In this document: in pieces, positions 10,065 to 19,475 of the stretch
How positions within the stretch are numbered: the stretch's first letter is position 1
Layout: each line of letters opens with the position of its first letter
Assembly (NCBI RefSeq): GCF_009931115.1
Contig: NZ_CP047491.1
Location: forward strand, 3,051,501-3,115,500
Source of the DNA: Microbulbifer hydrolyticus
GTDB taxonomy: Bacteria > Pseudomonadota > Gammaproteobacteria > Pseudomonadales > Cellvibrionaceae
Direction: 5' to 3'
DNA: 64,000 nt
Notes under the pieces: model-generated
What the model was told of the DNA's origin: nothing
What the model saw: the letters and a program-made list of their open reading frames with translations, nothing else
Databases searched by the model: none
Position numbers and translations under genes: made by a program

Positions 10065-11150
10065 TCAGCGAAGTTTCAAAGTCGCCAATCCGGCGAGCAC
10101 CAGTACCACAGTAATAATCCAGAAACGCACAATCACACGCGGCTCCGGCCACCCTTTCAATTCAAAGTGGTGATGCAGTGGCGCCATGCGGAAAATACGC
10201 TTGCCGGTCAACTTGAACGAGGCCACCTGCAATATCACCGATACCGTTTCCATCACGAATACGCCCCCCATGATGAACAGTACGATTTCGTGACGGGTAA
10301 TAACCGCAATGATTCCCAGCGCCGCACCTAACGCGAGCGCACCGACGTCACCCATAAATACCTGCGCCGGATAGGTGTTGAACCAGAGGAATCCAAGCCC
10401 CGCCCCACCGAGTGCGGCGCAGAACACGGCCAGCTCACCGGCCCCCGAAATCGAGGGAATATGCAGGTAAGTGGCAAATTCCACGTGTCCTACCAGATAG
10501 GCGATCACCCCCAGAGCGCCGCCGACCATTACGGATGGCATGATGGCAAGCCCATCCAGTCCATCTGTCAGGTTTACCGCATTACTGGAGCCGACTACCA
10601 CGAAATAGGTCAGCAGTATGAAAGCAACCGGTCCCAGATTGATCGCCACATCCTTGAAGAACGGTACAAACAGCTGGGTTTCCGCTGGGGTTGTCGCACT
10701 CATATACAGGTATATCGCCGCACCAAGCCCCGCCACGGATTGCCAGAAATATTTCCAGCGAGCGATCAGGCCGCGAGAATTTTTCTCCACCACCTTTTTG
10801 TAATCGTCCACGAAGCCCACGGCGCCGAAAACAAAGGTAACCAGCAGCGTCACCCATACCAGCCGGTTGCTGAGGTCGGACCACAGCAACGCGCCGGAAA
10901 AAATCGCCGCGAGAATCAGGGTGCCGCCCATGGTCGGGGTGCCGGACTTGCTCAGGTGTGACTGCGGACCGTCATCGCGCACAGCCTGCCCCACCTGCAG
11001 CCGGTTCAGCCAGGTAATCATGCGAGGGCCTACCAGCAGGGAAATACCCAGGGCCGTCAATGCGCCGAGAATGGCGCGCACGGTGAGGTAGTTGAAGACC
11101 GAAAAGCCCTTCACATAATGTTGTAGATATTCAGCCAGCCATAGCAGCAT
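10065..11150 (-). CDS. mraY: Phospho-MurNAc-pentapeptide transferase
   Basis: 361 residues, ten predicted membrane segments. Makes lipid I by moving phospho-MurNAc-pentapeptide onto undecaprenyl phosphate. The Mg-binding aspartates lie in VDDYKKV and in [11 protein letters not shown], and the conserved cytoplasmic loop [12 protein letters not shown] near the C-terminus is intact. Length matches the family (E. coli 360). The start [12 protein letters not shown] resembles the family start. It sits 15 bases after murF. Confidence 0.99.
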   Translation of the reverse strand: MLLWLAEYLQHYVKGFSVFNYLTVRAILGALTALGISLLVGPRMITWLNRLQVGQAVRDDGPQSHLSKSGTPTMGGTLILAAIFSGALLWSDLSNRLVWVTLLVTFVFGAVGFVDDYKKVVEKNSRGLIARWKYFWQSVAGLGAAIYLYMSATTPAETQLFVPFFKDVAINLGPVAFILLTYFVVVGSSNAVNLTDGLDGLAIMPSVMVGGALGVIAYLVGHVEFATYLHIPSISGAGELAVFCAALGGAGLGFLWFNTYPAQVFMGDVGALALGAALGIIAVITRHEIVLFIMGGVFVMETVSVILQVASFKLTGKRIFRMAPLHHHFELKGWPEPRVIVRFWIITVVLVLAGLATLKLR

Positions 11151-11165
11151 CGTTGTAACCTTCTA

Positions 11166-12533
11166 TCAATTCCCGTTGGTCAGTGCCTGCACTACCAGTT
11201 CCATGCGCGCACTGCGGGAACCTTTCACCAGCACGGTGGTGTTTCCATCCAGCTCCGGCGTCAGTGCCTGGATCAGAGCCTCACGCTCGGAAAAATTGCG
11301 TTGTTTGTTTGGATGCCCGGCGGCAAATTCGATACTCGCAGCCGCGCTCAGGGTGCCGAGGGTAAACAGCTGGTCAATGCCACGCTCCAGGGCCAGCCGC
11401 CCCATTTCCCGGTGGGACTGATCCGCTTCCGGGCCCAGTTCCGCCATATCTCCGAGAACCATGATTTTCTTGCCTTCGCGCTGTGCCAATAACTCAATGG
11501 CTGCGCTCACGGACCCCGGGTTTGCGTTGTAGCTGTCATCTATTACCGAGGCACCGGATTTACTCTTGAATGACTGCATGCGGCCGCTGACACCTACCAG
11601 CGCACCGAGCCCTTCGGCAATTTCGCTCACCGGAATACCTGCGGCAAAGGCACAGCCGGCGGCGACCAGAGCGTTGTTCACGTTGTGCTCACCGAGCAAC
11701 TGCAGTTGCACCGGGTGAGATACCCCCTCGACCACCAGATCGAATGATGGGCAGCCACTGGCATCCAGCGTTACGTTGACCGGGTGTACCGCCCACTGAT
11801 GACCAAAGCCGACTTCCAGGGTGCGTACACCTTCGGGCATTCGGCCACGCCAGTAATTCGCGTAATTGTCATCGGCATTGACGACGGCGGTACCCCCGGT
11901 GTGCAGACTGGTATAGATCTGTCCTTTGGCTGTGGCGATACCATCGACGGAGCCAAACCCCTCTACATGTGCAGGTCTTACATTGTTTACCGCGGTAATT
12001 TGCGGCTTGGCGATGCTGCACAGATAGCCTATTTCATTAGGGCCACTGGCCCCCATCTCCACGATCAACACCTGATCCTCCGGCGCCAGGGAGAACAGGG
12101 TCATGGGCACACCAAAATGGTTGTTCAGATTGCCGCGCGTCACGCACACCTTATGGCGCTGACCGAAAATTGCCGCGAGCATTTCTTTCACGGTAGTTTT
12201 GCCGCAGGAGCCGGTAATACCGATGACAGTTCCCTGAAATTGTTCCCGGCACAAAAGGCCGATCTTGCCTAGCGCCACGGTGGTGTCGGCCACCAGCCAC
12301 TGCGGCATTTTCGAGCCTTCAATCACCTTTTCGGTGACGACGCCCAACACCTTGCCGTCGATGTCAGCAAGAAAATCGTGCGCATCAAAACTCTCTCCAC
12401 GCAGGGCAACAAACAGGGCGCCAGCGTCCAGCTTGCGGGTATCCGTGCACACCGCATCAAATTCCACGGAGCCGTTTACCAGCTCGCCGCCAAAACGTTG
12501 TTGCAACTGTTGCAGGGAAAGTGGTGCGATCAT
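11166..12533 (-). CDS. murF: UDP-MurNAc-tripeptide-D-alanyl-D-alanine ligase
   Basis: 455 residues from the ATG at 12533 (MIAPLSLQQLQQ). Adds the D-Ala-D-Ala dipeptide in the last cytoplasmic precursor step. P-loop GSCGKTTVKEM, central motif VVEMGASGPNEIGYLC, and C-terminal DDSYNANPGS are present. A longer frame extends upstream into murE, but the ATG chosen forms a TGATG overlap with the murE stop, the usual arrangement for coupled Mur ligases. The D-Ala-D-Ala ligase supplying its substrate is not encoded in this window. Confidence 0.97.
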   Translation of the reverse strand: MIAPLSLQQLQQRFGGELVNGSVEFDAVCTDTRKLDAGALFVALRGESFDAHDFLADIDGKVLGVVTEKVIEGSKMPQWLVADTTVALGKIGLLCREQFQGTVIGITGSCGKTTVKEMLAAIFGQRHKVCVTRGNLNNHFGVPMTLFSLAPEDQVLIVEMGASGPNEIGYLCSIAKPQITAVNNVRPAHVEGFGSVDGIATAKGQIYTSLHTGGTAVVNADDNYANYWRGRMPEGVRTLEVGFGHQWAVHPVNVTLDASGCPSFDLVVEGVSHPVQLQLLGEHNVNNALVAAGCAFAAGIPVSEIAEGLGALVGVSGRMQSFKSKSGASVIDDSYNANPGSVSAAIELLAQREGKKIMVLGDMAELGPEADQSHREMGRLALERGIDQLFTLGTLSAAASIEFAAGHPNKQRNFSEREALIQALTPELDGNTTVLVKGSRSARMELVVQALTNGN

Positions 12534-14074
12534 CAGCGGCTTCCCTCCACTTCCTGCTCGGCTCTGCGTGCCAAGGCCTCGGCCGCCTGCTCGCGATCGC
12601 AAAAATGCAACTTTTCACCGGCAATCAGCTGGTAGTCTTCATGTCCCTTACCGGCGATCAGCACCGTATCTCCCGCCACAGCCTGGGCGATGGCATATTG
12701 AATGGCTTCGGCGCGATCAACCTTTACGATGCAGTGCTCGCCGTCGGCGCCGCCATCGATTCCTGCGACGATCTCATCCACAATCGCCTGTGGATCTTCA
12801 CTGCGGGGATTGTCGCTGGTCACGACCGCGCGGTCCGAAAGCTCCGCCGCGATACGTCCCATCGGCGCGCGCTTGCCGTTATCCCTGTCGCCACCACAGC
12901 CAAATACACACCACAGCTTGCCGCGGCAGTATGGGCGAGCCGCTTCGAGCGCGGCCCGCAGAGCATCTGGTGTATGCGCGTAGTCAACCAGCACATTGAT
13001 TTCGGCGGCAGACGCGCCGTCACCTACTACCCGCTCCATACGTCCGGGGACCGGCTGGATATGCGGGAACTCGGCGAGAATATCTTGCAGTGGCATACCC
13101 GCGGCACCAACGGCTGCAATCACCGCCAGTGCATTGTGAATATTGAAATCGCCTATCAGAGGCGTACGCAGCTCACCTTCACCCCAGGGTGTAATCAGGT
13201 GTACCGAGAAGCCATCATCCAGACGCTTCAGGTCGCGCACCTGAAGATCTCCAGCCTGCAAGCCATAGGTAACCACTTTGAGACCACGCAATTTGCAGCG
13301 CTCTACCATCTGCGCTCCAAATGGGTCATCAATATTGATGACTCCGCGCTTCAGCTTCGGCAGACCAAACAACTTCTCCTTGGCTGCACCGTAGGCGGCC
13401 ATATTGCCGTGGTAATCCAGGTGGTCGCGGGTGAGATTGGTGAACACTGCAGTATCAAATACCAGGCCGTGCACACGCCCCTGGGCCAAAGAGTGGGATG
13501 AAACTTCCATCGCAGCGGCGCGAGCACCCTGGGCATAAAACGCCGCGTAATCCGCTTGCAAGCGCACAGGATCCGGTGTCGTCAGGCCGGTTTCCTGAAG
13601 GCTGATGGCGCCATTTTTCCACACACCGTTCCCGATGGTGCCCATCACTGCCGCGCTGCCAAAGTGTTTTGCCAGTAGCTGTGAGGTCAGGTAGGCGCAG
13701 GTGGACTTGCCATTGGTGCCTGTTACGCCAACCAGATACATGGATTCAGACGGGTGCCCATAAAATCGCGCGGCAATTTCGCCGACACGGGCTGCGAGCC
13801 CGGGCACGGTGACCACATCAATACCATTGCGCACCTCAATTCCGAGCGCGTCGCCGTCAGCCAGTACTGCTGCCGCACCACTGGCGATGGCGGCATCAAT
13901 ATATTGACGCCCGTCCACCTGGGTTCCGCGCAGGGCCATAAATACATCACCGGCCTCAACCTGGCGGCTATCCAGAGCCACGCCAGTCACCTGGATGTCC
14001 GGAATACCTGCGTAGCCCGGCACCAGGGTGACCAGAGATGCTTTTCGATTCTGCAATTCGTTTTGCTGGTTCAC
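12533..14074 (-). CDS. murE: UDP-MurNAc-tripeptide synthetase (meso-DAP adding)
   Basis: 513 residues. Adds the third residue of the stem peptide. The P-loop is GTNGKSTCAYL, and the amino-acid selection motif is DNPR within TSDNPRSEDP, which in this family marks meso-diaminopimelate rather than lysine specificity. Also seen are AMEVSSHSLAQGR and the VLVDYAHTPDAL segment. It overlaps ftsI by four bases (ATGA) and murF by one. This gene is the direct evidence for DAP-type peptidoglycan in the organism. Confidence 0.98.
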   Translation of the reverse strand: MNQQNELQNRKASLVTLVPGYAGIPDIQVTGVALDSRQVEAGDVFMALRGTQVDGRQYIDAAIASGAAAVLADGDALGIEVRNGIDVVTVPGLAARVGEIAARFYGHPSESMYLVGVTGTNGKSTCAYLTSQLLAKHFGSAAVMGTIGNGVWKNGAISLQETGLTTPDPVRLQADYAAFYAQGARAAAMEVSSHSLAQGRVHGLVFDTAVFTNLTRDHLDYHGNMAAYGAAKEKLFGLPKLKRGVINIDDPFGAQMVERCKLRGLKVVTYGLQAGDLQVRDLKRLDDGFSVHLITPWGEGELRTPLIGDFNIHNALAVIAAVGAAGMPLQDILAEFPHIQPVPGRMERVVGDGASAAEINVLVDYAHTPDALRAALEAARPYCRGKLWCVFGCGGDRDNGKRAPMGRIAAELSDRAVVTSDNPRSEDPQAIVDEIVAGIDGGADGEHCIVKVDRAEAIQYAIAQAVAGDTVLIAGKGHEDYQLIAGEKLHFCDREQAAEALARRAEQEVEGSR

Positions 14075-15831
14075 GATGTCGTACCTCTCTCGTCCAGCTG
14101 CGTCGCCAGCTGCTGATCAGCCGGGGCGACCTTTTCCGGTGGCACCTGAAGCAGGCGCATGGCACCCGTCATAACTTTGCCGAATACCGGCGCCGCCACC
14201 TCACCACCGTAATACTTGGCATGGCTCGGATCATCGATCACGACCACCGCAGCAAGGCGTGGATTGTCGGCCGGGATAAATCCGGCAAATACCGAGCGGT
14301 AGCGGTTATCTGCGTAGCCACCGCTACCGACCTTATGCACCGTGCCCGTCTTTCCCGCCACTCGGTAGCCATCGACCGCGGCACGCTTGCCTGTGCCCTC
14401 AGGGCCAATCACCGTTTCCAGCATGGCAGACACTTGCTGAGCCAGCTCCGAGTCCACTACACGCTCTCCACCTGCGGCTTTTTTGCCCTGCGCCAAAATG
14501 AGCGAAACCGGGCGCTTGAGCCCGGCATTGGCAACGACGCTGTAGGCCTGGGCCAACTGTACGGCGTTCACCGTTAAACCGTAGCCAAAGGCAAAGTTGG
14601 CCAGTTCGATGGGATGCCAGCGATCCCTGGTGGGCAGAATGCCCGGCGCTTCTCCGGGGAATCCGCTGCCAACCGCCTCTCCGAGCCCCAGGCGGTAAAA
14701 AAGTTCACGCAAGGTTTCCGGTTCCAGATCCATCGCCACCTTGGTGATTCCAACCTGGCTGGATTTTGTGATAACCCTGGTCAGGTCGATTTCACCGTAG
14801 TTCACCGGATCCAGTAGCGTCTTCCCCGGAAGGCGGATATATCCGGGGCTGGTATTGATACGGGTATGCGGCGTGTAGCGTCCGGTCTCCAGCGCCGCCA
14901 GTGCGGTAAGCGGCTTAATGGTAGAACCGGGTTCAAACTGGTCGATCAGCGCACGATTGCGCATCGCTGCCGCCTGCACCCCATGACGGTTATTGGGGTT
15001 AAAGGAGGGCTGATTGGCCATGGCCAGCACGTCGCCACTCTGGGTATCCAGAATGACCATAAAACCGGAAGCTGCACCGTTTTCCGCTACCGCCTTCTTG
15101 AGCTCCCGATAAGCCAGATACTGCAGGCGCATATCGATGGTCAGCTGGAGATCACGGCCCGGGCGCGCTTCCTGCTTTACCGCAAGGTCCTGCACCGTAC
15201 GCCCTTTGAGGTCCTTTACTACCTGACGCTTACCGACCTCACCTGCCAGAGACTGCTCGTACGCCAACTCGAGTCCTTCCTGACCGAGGTCGTCAATATT
15301 AGTAAAGCCCAGCAACTGGGCAGTGACCTCACCGGCCGGGTAAAAGCGGCGGTATTCCTTTTTGCTGTATACGCCGGCGAGGTCCAGCGCCAGCACCTTG
15401 TTGGCCCGCTCCGGGGTCATGTGTCGGCGCAGGTACATAAAACCCTTGTTACGGTACTTCTCCAGCCGTTTGGCAAGACGCGCGGGTGGCGTGCCAAGCC
15501 CCGCAGCCAGAGCGCGCAACTCGTCCGCGCTGGCCTCTTTTAACAGTTGAGGATTGGCCCAGATTGTCTGTACCGGTGTGCTTACTGCCAGCAGCTCGCC
15601 ATTACGGTCAACAATGGAGCCTCGATAGGCGGCGATTTCCTCGGTACGGATGGTGCGTGCACGGCCCTGGTCCTGCAGGAAGCGGTAACCCTTATCCTGC
15701 TCGGGAAGTACCTGCAGGCCGGCAAGGTGCACCACCAGCGCCACAGCCAGCAGGCACAGCAAACCGGCCACCAGCGCAAAGCGCCAGCGGGCAATTCCCG
15801 GCTGTTGTTGCTGTTTTTTGACTGCACCCAT
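14071..15831 (-). CDS. ftsI: Septal D,D-transpeptidase FtsI (PBP3)
   Basis: 586 residues from the ATG at 15831, preceded by AGGGAA at a usable spacing; a GTG at 15861 would add ten residues. One N-terminal membrane segment (about 17-38), a dimerisation domain, then the transpeptidase domain. The acylation motif STIK is at 303-306 and KTGT at 494-497, both in family positions. The second motif reads SSQ at 357-359 (Gln codon at 14755-14757) where E. coli and P. aeruginosa PBP3 have SSN. It overlaps murE by four bases. Works with FtsW in septal wall synthesis. Confidence 0.97.
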   Translation of the reverse strand: MGAVKKQQQQPGIARWRFALVAGLLCLLAVALVVHLAGLQVLPEQDKGYRFLQDQGRARTIRTEEIAAYRGSIVDRNGELLAVSTPVQTIWANPQLLKEASADELRALAAGLGTPPARLAKRLEKYRNKGFMYLRRHMTPERANKVLALDLAGVYSKKEYRRFYPAGEVTAQLLGFTNIDDLGQEGLELAYEQSLAGEVGKRQVVKDLKGRTVQDLAVKQEARPGRDLQLTIDMRLQYLAYRELKKAVAENGAASGFMVILDTQSGDVLAMANQPSFNPNNRHGVQAAAMRNRALIDQFEPGSTIKPLTALAALETGRYTPHTRINTSPGYIRLPGKTLLDPVNYGEIDLTRVITKSSQVGITKVAMDLEPETLRELFYRLGLGEAVGSGFPGEAPGILPTRDRWHPIELANFAFGYGLTVNAVQLAQAYSVVANAGLKRPVSLILAQGKKAAGGERVVDSELAQQVSAMLETVIGPEGTGKRAAVDGYRVAGKTGTVHKVGSGGYADNRYRSVFAGFIPADNPRLAAVVVIDDPSHAKYYGGEVAAPVFGKVMTGAMRLLQVPPEKVAPADQQLATQLDERGTTS

Positions 15832-15928
15832 GACGGACTGTTTCCCTGCGCGTTTACGCACTCTTTTATAATTTGCAGCGGAGCTGCACTCTCAACTTAC
15901 GCCCTGCCTGCGCGACCAAGACGGCCGA

Positions 15929-16216
15929 CTATCGCTTGTCTGGCGTCACCAGCACTCGTTCAGCCGGTGTCGGCGCACGCATATTCAGCTCTTCTCGCGC
16001 CACTTGCTCGATCCGGCTGTAAGCGGACCAGGCTCCGCGCTCCAGCAGCAACCGCTCCTGCTCGTATCGCAACTCATCTCGATGCCGCTGGGCCTGCTCC
16101 AACTTTGCGGTCAACGCGCGACTCTGCTGAGTGGTGTGCACTACCCCCAGCGCTGACACCATCAACAGCATCCATAGCGCTGTGAGCAACCATCTGTTTC
16201 CACCTGCCGCCGCCAT
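15929..16216 (-). CDS. ftsL: Cell division protein FtsL
   Basis: 95 residues. Small bitopic divisome protein that forms the FtsQLB complex and helps activate FtsWI. A membrane segment spans about 9-27, followed by a leucine/glutamine-rich periplasmic coiled coil (about 30-70, with ALTAKLEQAQ and ELRYEQERLLLERG), then a short tail. Placed between rsmH (14-base gap) and ftsI, as in all gammaproteobacterial dcw clusters. Identification rests on position and architecture because FtsL sequences diverge. Confidence 0.92.
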   Translation of the reverse strand: MAAAGGNRWLLTALWMLLMVSALGVVHTTQQSRALTAKLEQAQRHRDELRYEQERLLLERGAWSAYSRIEQVAREELNMRAPTPAERVLVTPDKR

Positions 16217-16230
16217 TACGCCCTCGCCCC

Positions 16231-17151
16231 TCAGGCCAGCCGCTCGGCGACACGCATCACCGCGCTGCGAGAGCGCACATTGCCCCCGACTTCCTCGGAC
16301 TCCGCCTTGACGGCCTTGCCCACAGAGCGCAATGTCCTGTGAATCTGGCTATCCATGACCGGCAGGCCACGCGGCAGCTGGGGTCCCTTTTCCTGCTCAC
16401 GAATGAACCGCTTCACAATGCGATCCTCCAGGGAGTGAAAGCTGATCACTACCAGACGACCGCCGGGCTTCAGCAGTGCCAGAGACTTCTTCAATACCGA
16501 CTGCAGGTCATCCAGCTCTCCGTTCACGTGAATCCGGATGGCCTGAAACACCCGGGTCGCAGGGTGTTTACCCTTCTCCCAGGCTGGGTTCGCCGCCTTG
16601 ACTACCTCCGCCAGATCCAGCGTACGCTCGAACGGCTTTTCCGCACGCCGGCGCACAATCGCCCCGGCCATACGGCGCGCAAAACGCTCCTCGCCGTACT
16701 CTTTAAACACTCGCACCAGTTCCGCTTCGGACTCAGTGTTCACCCAGTCTGCCGCGCTCATGCCCCGACTTGTGTCCATCCGCATATCCAGCGGGCCGTC
16801 CTGCATAAAGCTAAAACCGCGCTCAGCCTGGTCCAACTGCGGCGATGACACTCCCAGATCCAACAATATGCCGCTGACCTGCCCGGCTTCCGCAGCCTGA
16901 TCCATATCGGCAAAAGAGCCGTGCCAGATTTCGAACCGCGGCTCATCACCAAAGCGTTCCGCCGCGAACTCGATTGCCTGAGGGTCTTTATCCACCGCCA
17001 GAAGGCGACCAGACTCATTCAAACGGTCGAGCACCAGGGCACTGTGCCCTCCGCGCCCGAAAGTTCCATCTATATAGAAGCCACCCGGATCCACCACCAG
17101 GGCGTCCACAGCTTCGCGCAACAACACACTGCGATGCAGATTCTGGGACAC
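16231..17151 (-). CDS. rsmH: 16S rRNA (cytosine-1402 N4)-methyltransferase RsmH
   Basis: 306 residues. SAM-dependent methyltransferase that N4-methylates C1402 of 16S rRNA; the partner 2'-O-methyltransferase RsmI is also in the window (19.5-20.3 kb). SAM-binding motif [10 protein letters not shown] near residue 28, then [10 protein letters not shown] and [14 protein letters not shown]. The C-terminus has [15 protein letters not shown]. Second gene of the dcw operon, 42 bases after mraZ. Length normal (E. coli 313). Confidence 0.98.
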   Translation of the reverse strand: MSQNLHRSVLLREAVDALVVDPGGFYIDGTFGRGGHSALVLDRLNESGRLLAVDKDPQAIEFAAERFGDEPRFEIWHGSFADMDQAAEAGQVSGILLDLGVSSPQLDQAERGFSFMQDGPLDMRMDTSRGMSAADWVNTESEAELVRVFKEYGEERFARRMAGAIVRRRAEKPFERTLDLAEVVKAANPAWEKGKHPATRVFQAIRIHVNGELDDLQSVLKKSLALLKPGGRLVVISFHSLEDRIVKRFIREQEKGPQLPRGLPVMDSQIHRTLRSVGKAVKAESEEVGGNVRSRSAVMRVAERLA

Positions 17152-17193
17152 CCGTTTCTCCTGCGATCATCAAAATTCGTTTACAAGGTCGCC

Positions 17194-17637
17194 CTAAAGG
17201 GACAGGGAGGCCATCTCTTCCGGCATTTCACCGTCGTCTTCACTGTCATCCAGCCAGCTCAACCAGCGTTCTTCGCTCCACAGCTCCAGCTTCTTGCCCT
17301 GCCCTACCAGCATCAACTTTTTCTCCAGACCCGCGTACTCGCGCAGGGTTGGCGGAATCAGTACGCGGCCATTGGCATCCACCTGAAGCTCGCAGGCATA
17401 CCCGATCAGCAGCCGCTGGGCCCTGCGCGCCTTCTTGTTGAAGTTGGACAGCCCTTCGATTTTAGGGAGAATTTCGCGCCATTGCGCCTCTGGATAGACG
17501 AGCAAGCAGCGCTCTTCCGTATGCGCCGTCACGACCAGCCGGCCACCGCAATCTTCCAGCAGCGAGTCCCTGACCCGCGCCGGAATGGCCAGACGCCCCT
17601 TGGCGTCCATATTGATTGCGTGACTTCCCAGATACAT
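17194..17637 (-). CDS. mraZ: Transcriptional regulator MraZ
   Basis: 147 residues. First gene of the dcw operon and a DNA-binding repressor of it in E. coli. Two tandem AbrB-like halves each carry the DxxxR-type motif: [13 protein letters not shown] near the N-terminus and [13 protein letters not shown] in the middle. Family members form ring-shaped oligomers that contact several evenly spaced repeats, and such a repeat array lies just upstream at 17723-17784. Start [11 protein letters not shown] is the family start. Confidence 0.96.
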   Translation of the reverse strand: MYLGSHAINMDAKGRLAIPARVRDSLLEDCGGRLVVTAHTEERCLLVYPEAQWREILPKIEGLSNFNKKARRAQRLLIGYACELQVDANGRVLIPPTLREYAGLEKKLMLVGQGKKLELWSEERWLSWLDDSEDDGEMPEEMASLSL

Positions 17638-17722
17638 GGATCAGGTTCCGCGACCGTGCCTAGCTTCGTTTATTCGTAAATGGTGAAAAATTGCGCGTTT
17701 TTGCCTGGCTGGGCGTGATTAA

Positions 17723-17784
17723 CCACTCACAACCACTTTCATCCCACCAAGCCCCACAAAATTCCACTTTTCTCCACCTCCCAC
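17723..17784 (-). promoter_or_regulatory. MraZ operator: seven GTGG direct repeats
   Basis: On the minus strand seven copies of GTGG (CCAC on the plus strand) start at plus positions 17723, 17733, 17744, 17754, 17764, 17774 and 17781. Steps are 10, 11, 10, 10, 10 and 7 bases, so six copies lie on one helical face. The array lies immediately downstream of the -10 box of the mraZ promoter and covers its transcription start. Known MraZ sites in E. coli and Mycoplasma are short GTGG/TGGG direct repeats with 10-base spacing, so this is very probably the autoregulatory site. Confidence 0.85.
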
Positions 17785-17812
17785 ACTATAAATCTGGCCG
17801 ACGTAAAGTCAA
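17785..17812 (-). promoter_or_regulatory. Sigma-70 promoter of the dcw operon
   Basis: Read on the minus strand: -35 TTGACT (17807-17812), a 16-base spacer, and -10 TATAGT (17785-17790). Transcription would start near 17778, inside the GTGG repeat array and about 140 bases before the mraZ ATG. This is one of the best promoter matches in the window. Confidence 0.8.
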
Positions 17813-18204
17813 GGAAATCGACAGTAACTACAGAGAAAAAGCCCAGTATTTTCGCGGGCTACAGGCGAAGTGTTTACATTTCAGGCAGAGGAGTGGGCGC
17901 GCAAATATTCAACAGAGCAAGTACTTACTTTTGCAAGTTCACAACTTACTTTAAGTTTGGAGAGGAGCCCTATGACGCGAAACAAAAAGCGCATTTGCGA
18001 GTGGGCACTAACCGGATAAATGGCGCACAGATGAGTTTGACGCCAATAATCAATGAAACGCCAGGCGACGGGAGCTCAATGAAACCAGTGCCATACGAAG
18101 GGTTTAGAACAGGAAGGCATATAAAGATCAGCTTTTATTATTTTTAACCCAGTCCAAGTCGCTGTAGTTTTGCGATATTGAAAATTCAGCAGGATTCCAA
18201 AGCC
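17813..18204. other. Intergenic region between mraZ promoter and cysH-like gene
   Basis: About 390 bases between two divergent genes. AT-richer than the surroundings. Two plus-strand frames of 84-87 codons overlap each other here, with no family resemblance and no convincing ribosome binding site. A TATAAA at 18119-18124 could be a -10 box for the cysH-like gene, but no good -35 box matches it. Confidence 0.4.
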
Positions 18205-18882
18205 ATGGGCTTTTCAGCAGGACTGAGCAAACCTTCCGCGACCACCCGCACCTTCCATCACGATGCGGACCTGGACGCGCTCAACCAGCGCTTCAAAGAC
18301 AGCAAGCCCAGCGCGATCATGAAGTTCACCATCGCCGAAGCGGAAAACCCGGTGGTATTCACCAATTTCCGCCCTCTGGCGGTTGCCTTCCTGCATCTGG
18401 TTACCCGCGCCAAGCCTGATATTCCGGTCATCTGGGTCGACCATGGCTACAACACGCCGGAGACCTACCGCCACATCGAGAAAGTGATCAAGCTGCTGGA
18501 CCTCAACCTGTATACCTACTCCCCGAAAATGTCGGCCGCGCACTACAACGCGGTTTACGGCGGCATCCCCCCGCTGGACACGCCAGAGCACGACTTCTTC
18601 TCCCGCACGGTCAAGCTCGAACCGTTCAACCGGGCAATGCAGGAACTGAAACCCGATGTGTGGCTAAACGGCATCCGCCACGACCAGAACGCCCACCGCC
18701 AGGGCCTGGACATATTCACCAAAGGCAACCACGGCACCATTCGCGTCGCACCGATGTTCCACCTGAAGGAAATCGACGTGGAAGAGTACGTGTATGAAAA
18801 CGACCTGCCAGATAACGATGTGTACTTTGACCCGACCAAGGGTGAGGAGCACCGTGAGTGCGGACTACTGCTGCAAAAGTAA
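18205..18882 (+). CDS. CysH-like PAPS reductase family protein (divergent)
   Basis: 225 residues from the ATG at 18205, with AGGA ten bases upstream; a TTG at 18178 would add nine residues. It resembles CysH, which reduces PAPS to sulfite with thioredoxin: VDHGYNTPETYR matches TDTGYLFPETYR, KLEPFNRAM matches KVEPMNRAL, and the end ECGLLLQ keeps the catalytic ECG cysteine. However, the SSSFG nucleotide-loop of CysH is replaced by FTNFRPLA, and the C-terminal region before ECG is shortened. It may be a reduced PAPS reductase or a relative with another substrate. Monocistronic; not next to other cys genes, although sat lies 18 kb away. Confidence 0.75.
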   Translation: MGFSAGLSKPSATTRTFHHDADLDALNQRFKDSKPSAIMKFTIAEAENPVVFTNFRPLAVAFLHLVTRAKPDIPVIWVDHGYNTPETYRHIEKVIKLLDLNLYTYSPKMSAAHYNAVYGGIPPLDTPEHDFFSRTVKLEPFNRAMQELKPDVWLNGIRHDQNAHRQGLDIFTKGNHGTIRVAPMFHLKEIDVEEYVYENDLPDNDVYFDPTKGEEHRECGLLLQK

Positions 18883-19003
18883 CCCGCAGCGCGGACGCCA
18901 AACATCGCAGAATTGGAGAACAGGAAGATACACGGACGTACTGCCACGGATGGCACACTGCTTAAATCCGTAGCGTGACTTAAATACGCAGCGTTGAAAG
19001 GTA

Positions 19004-19037
19004 TCCGGCCTGCGGCGCTGGCGCCGCGGCAACCGGA
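19004..19037 (-). terminator. Hairpin downstream of RNase P RNA
   Basis: Strong stem built from GCGGCGC (19012-19018) and GCGCCGC (19021-19027), extended by TCCGG (19004-19008) and CCGGA (19033-19037). On the minus strand it starts about 13 bases after the RNase P RNA 3' end and is followed by TACCTTTCA, a weak T tract. Probably the rnpB terminator. Confidence 0.5.
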
Positions 19038-19049
19038 CCTCTGGAATTA

Positions 19050-19430
<381 letters not shown>

Positions 19431-19432
19431 GA

Positions 19433-19461
19433 AGAGTAAAGAGCGCCCCACGGGAATGCAA
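19433..19461 (-). promoter_or_regulatory. Candidate rnpB promoter
   Basis: On the minus strand -35 TTGCAT (19456-19461), a 17-base spacer and -10 TACTCT (19433-19438) lie just ahead of the mapped RNA 5' end. Position fits well; the -10 box is only a moderate match. Confidence 0.5.
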
Positions 19462-19475
19462 CTTACTTTTGCACC

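Noticed and set aside
17923-17935. 13-base sequence ACTTACTTTTGCA repeated at 19461-19473, flanking the cysH-like gene and rnpB
   Set aside because: About thirty chance pairs of identical 13-mers are expected in 64 kb, and there is no target duplication or mobile gene, so it is not an attachment site.
17691-18147. Two overlapping plus-strand frames (87 and 84 codons) upstream of the cysH-like gene
   Set aside because: The first runs through the MraZ operator; neither shows a ribosome binding site or family resemblance.
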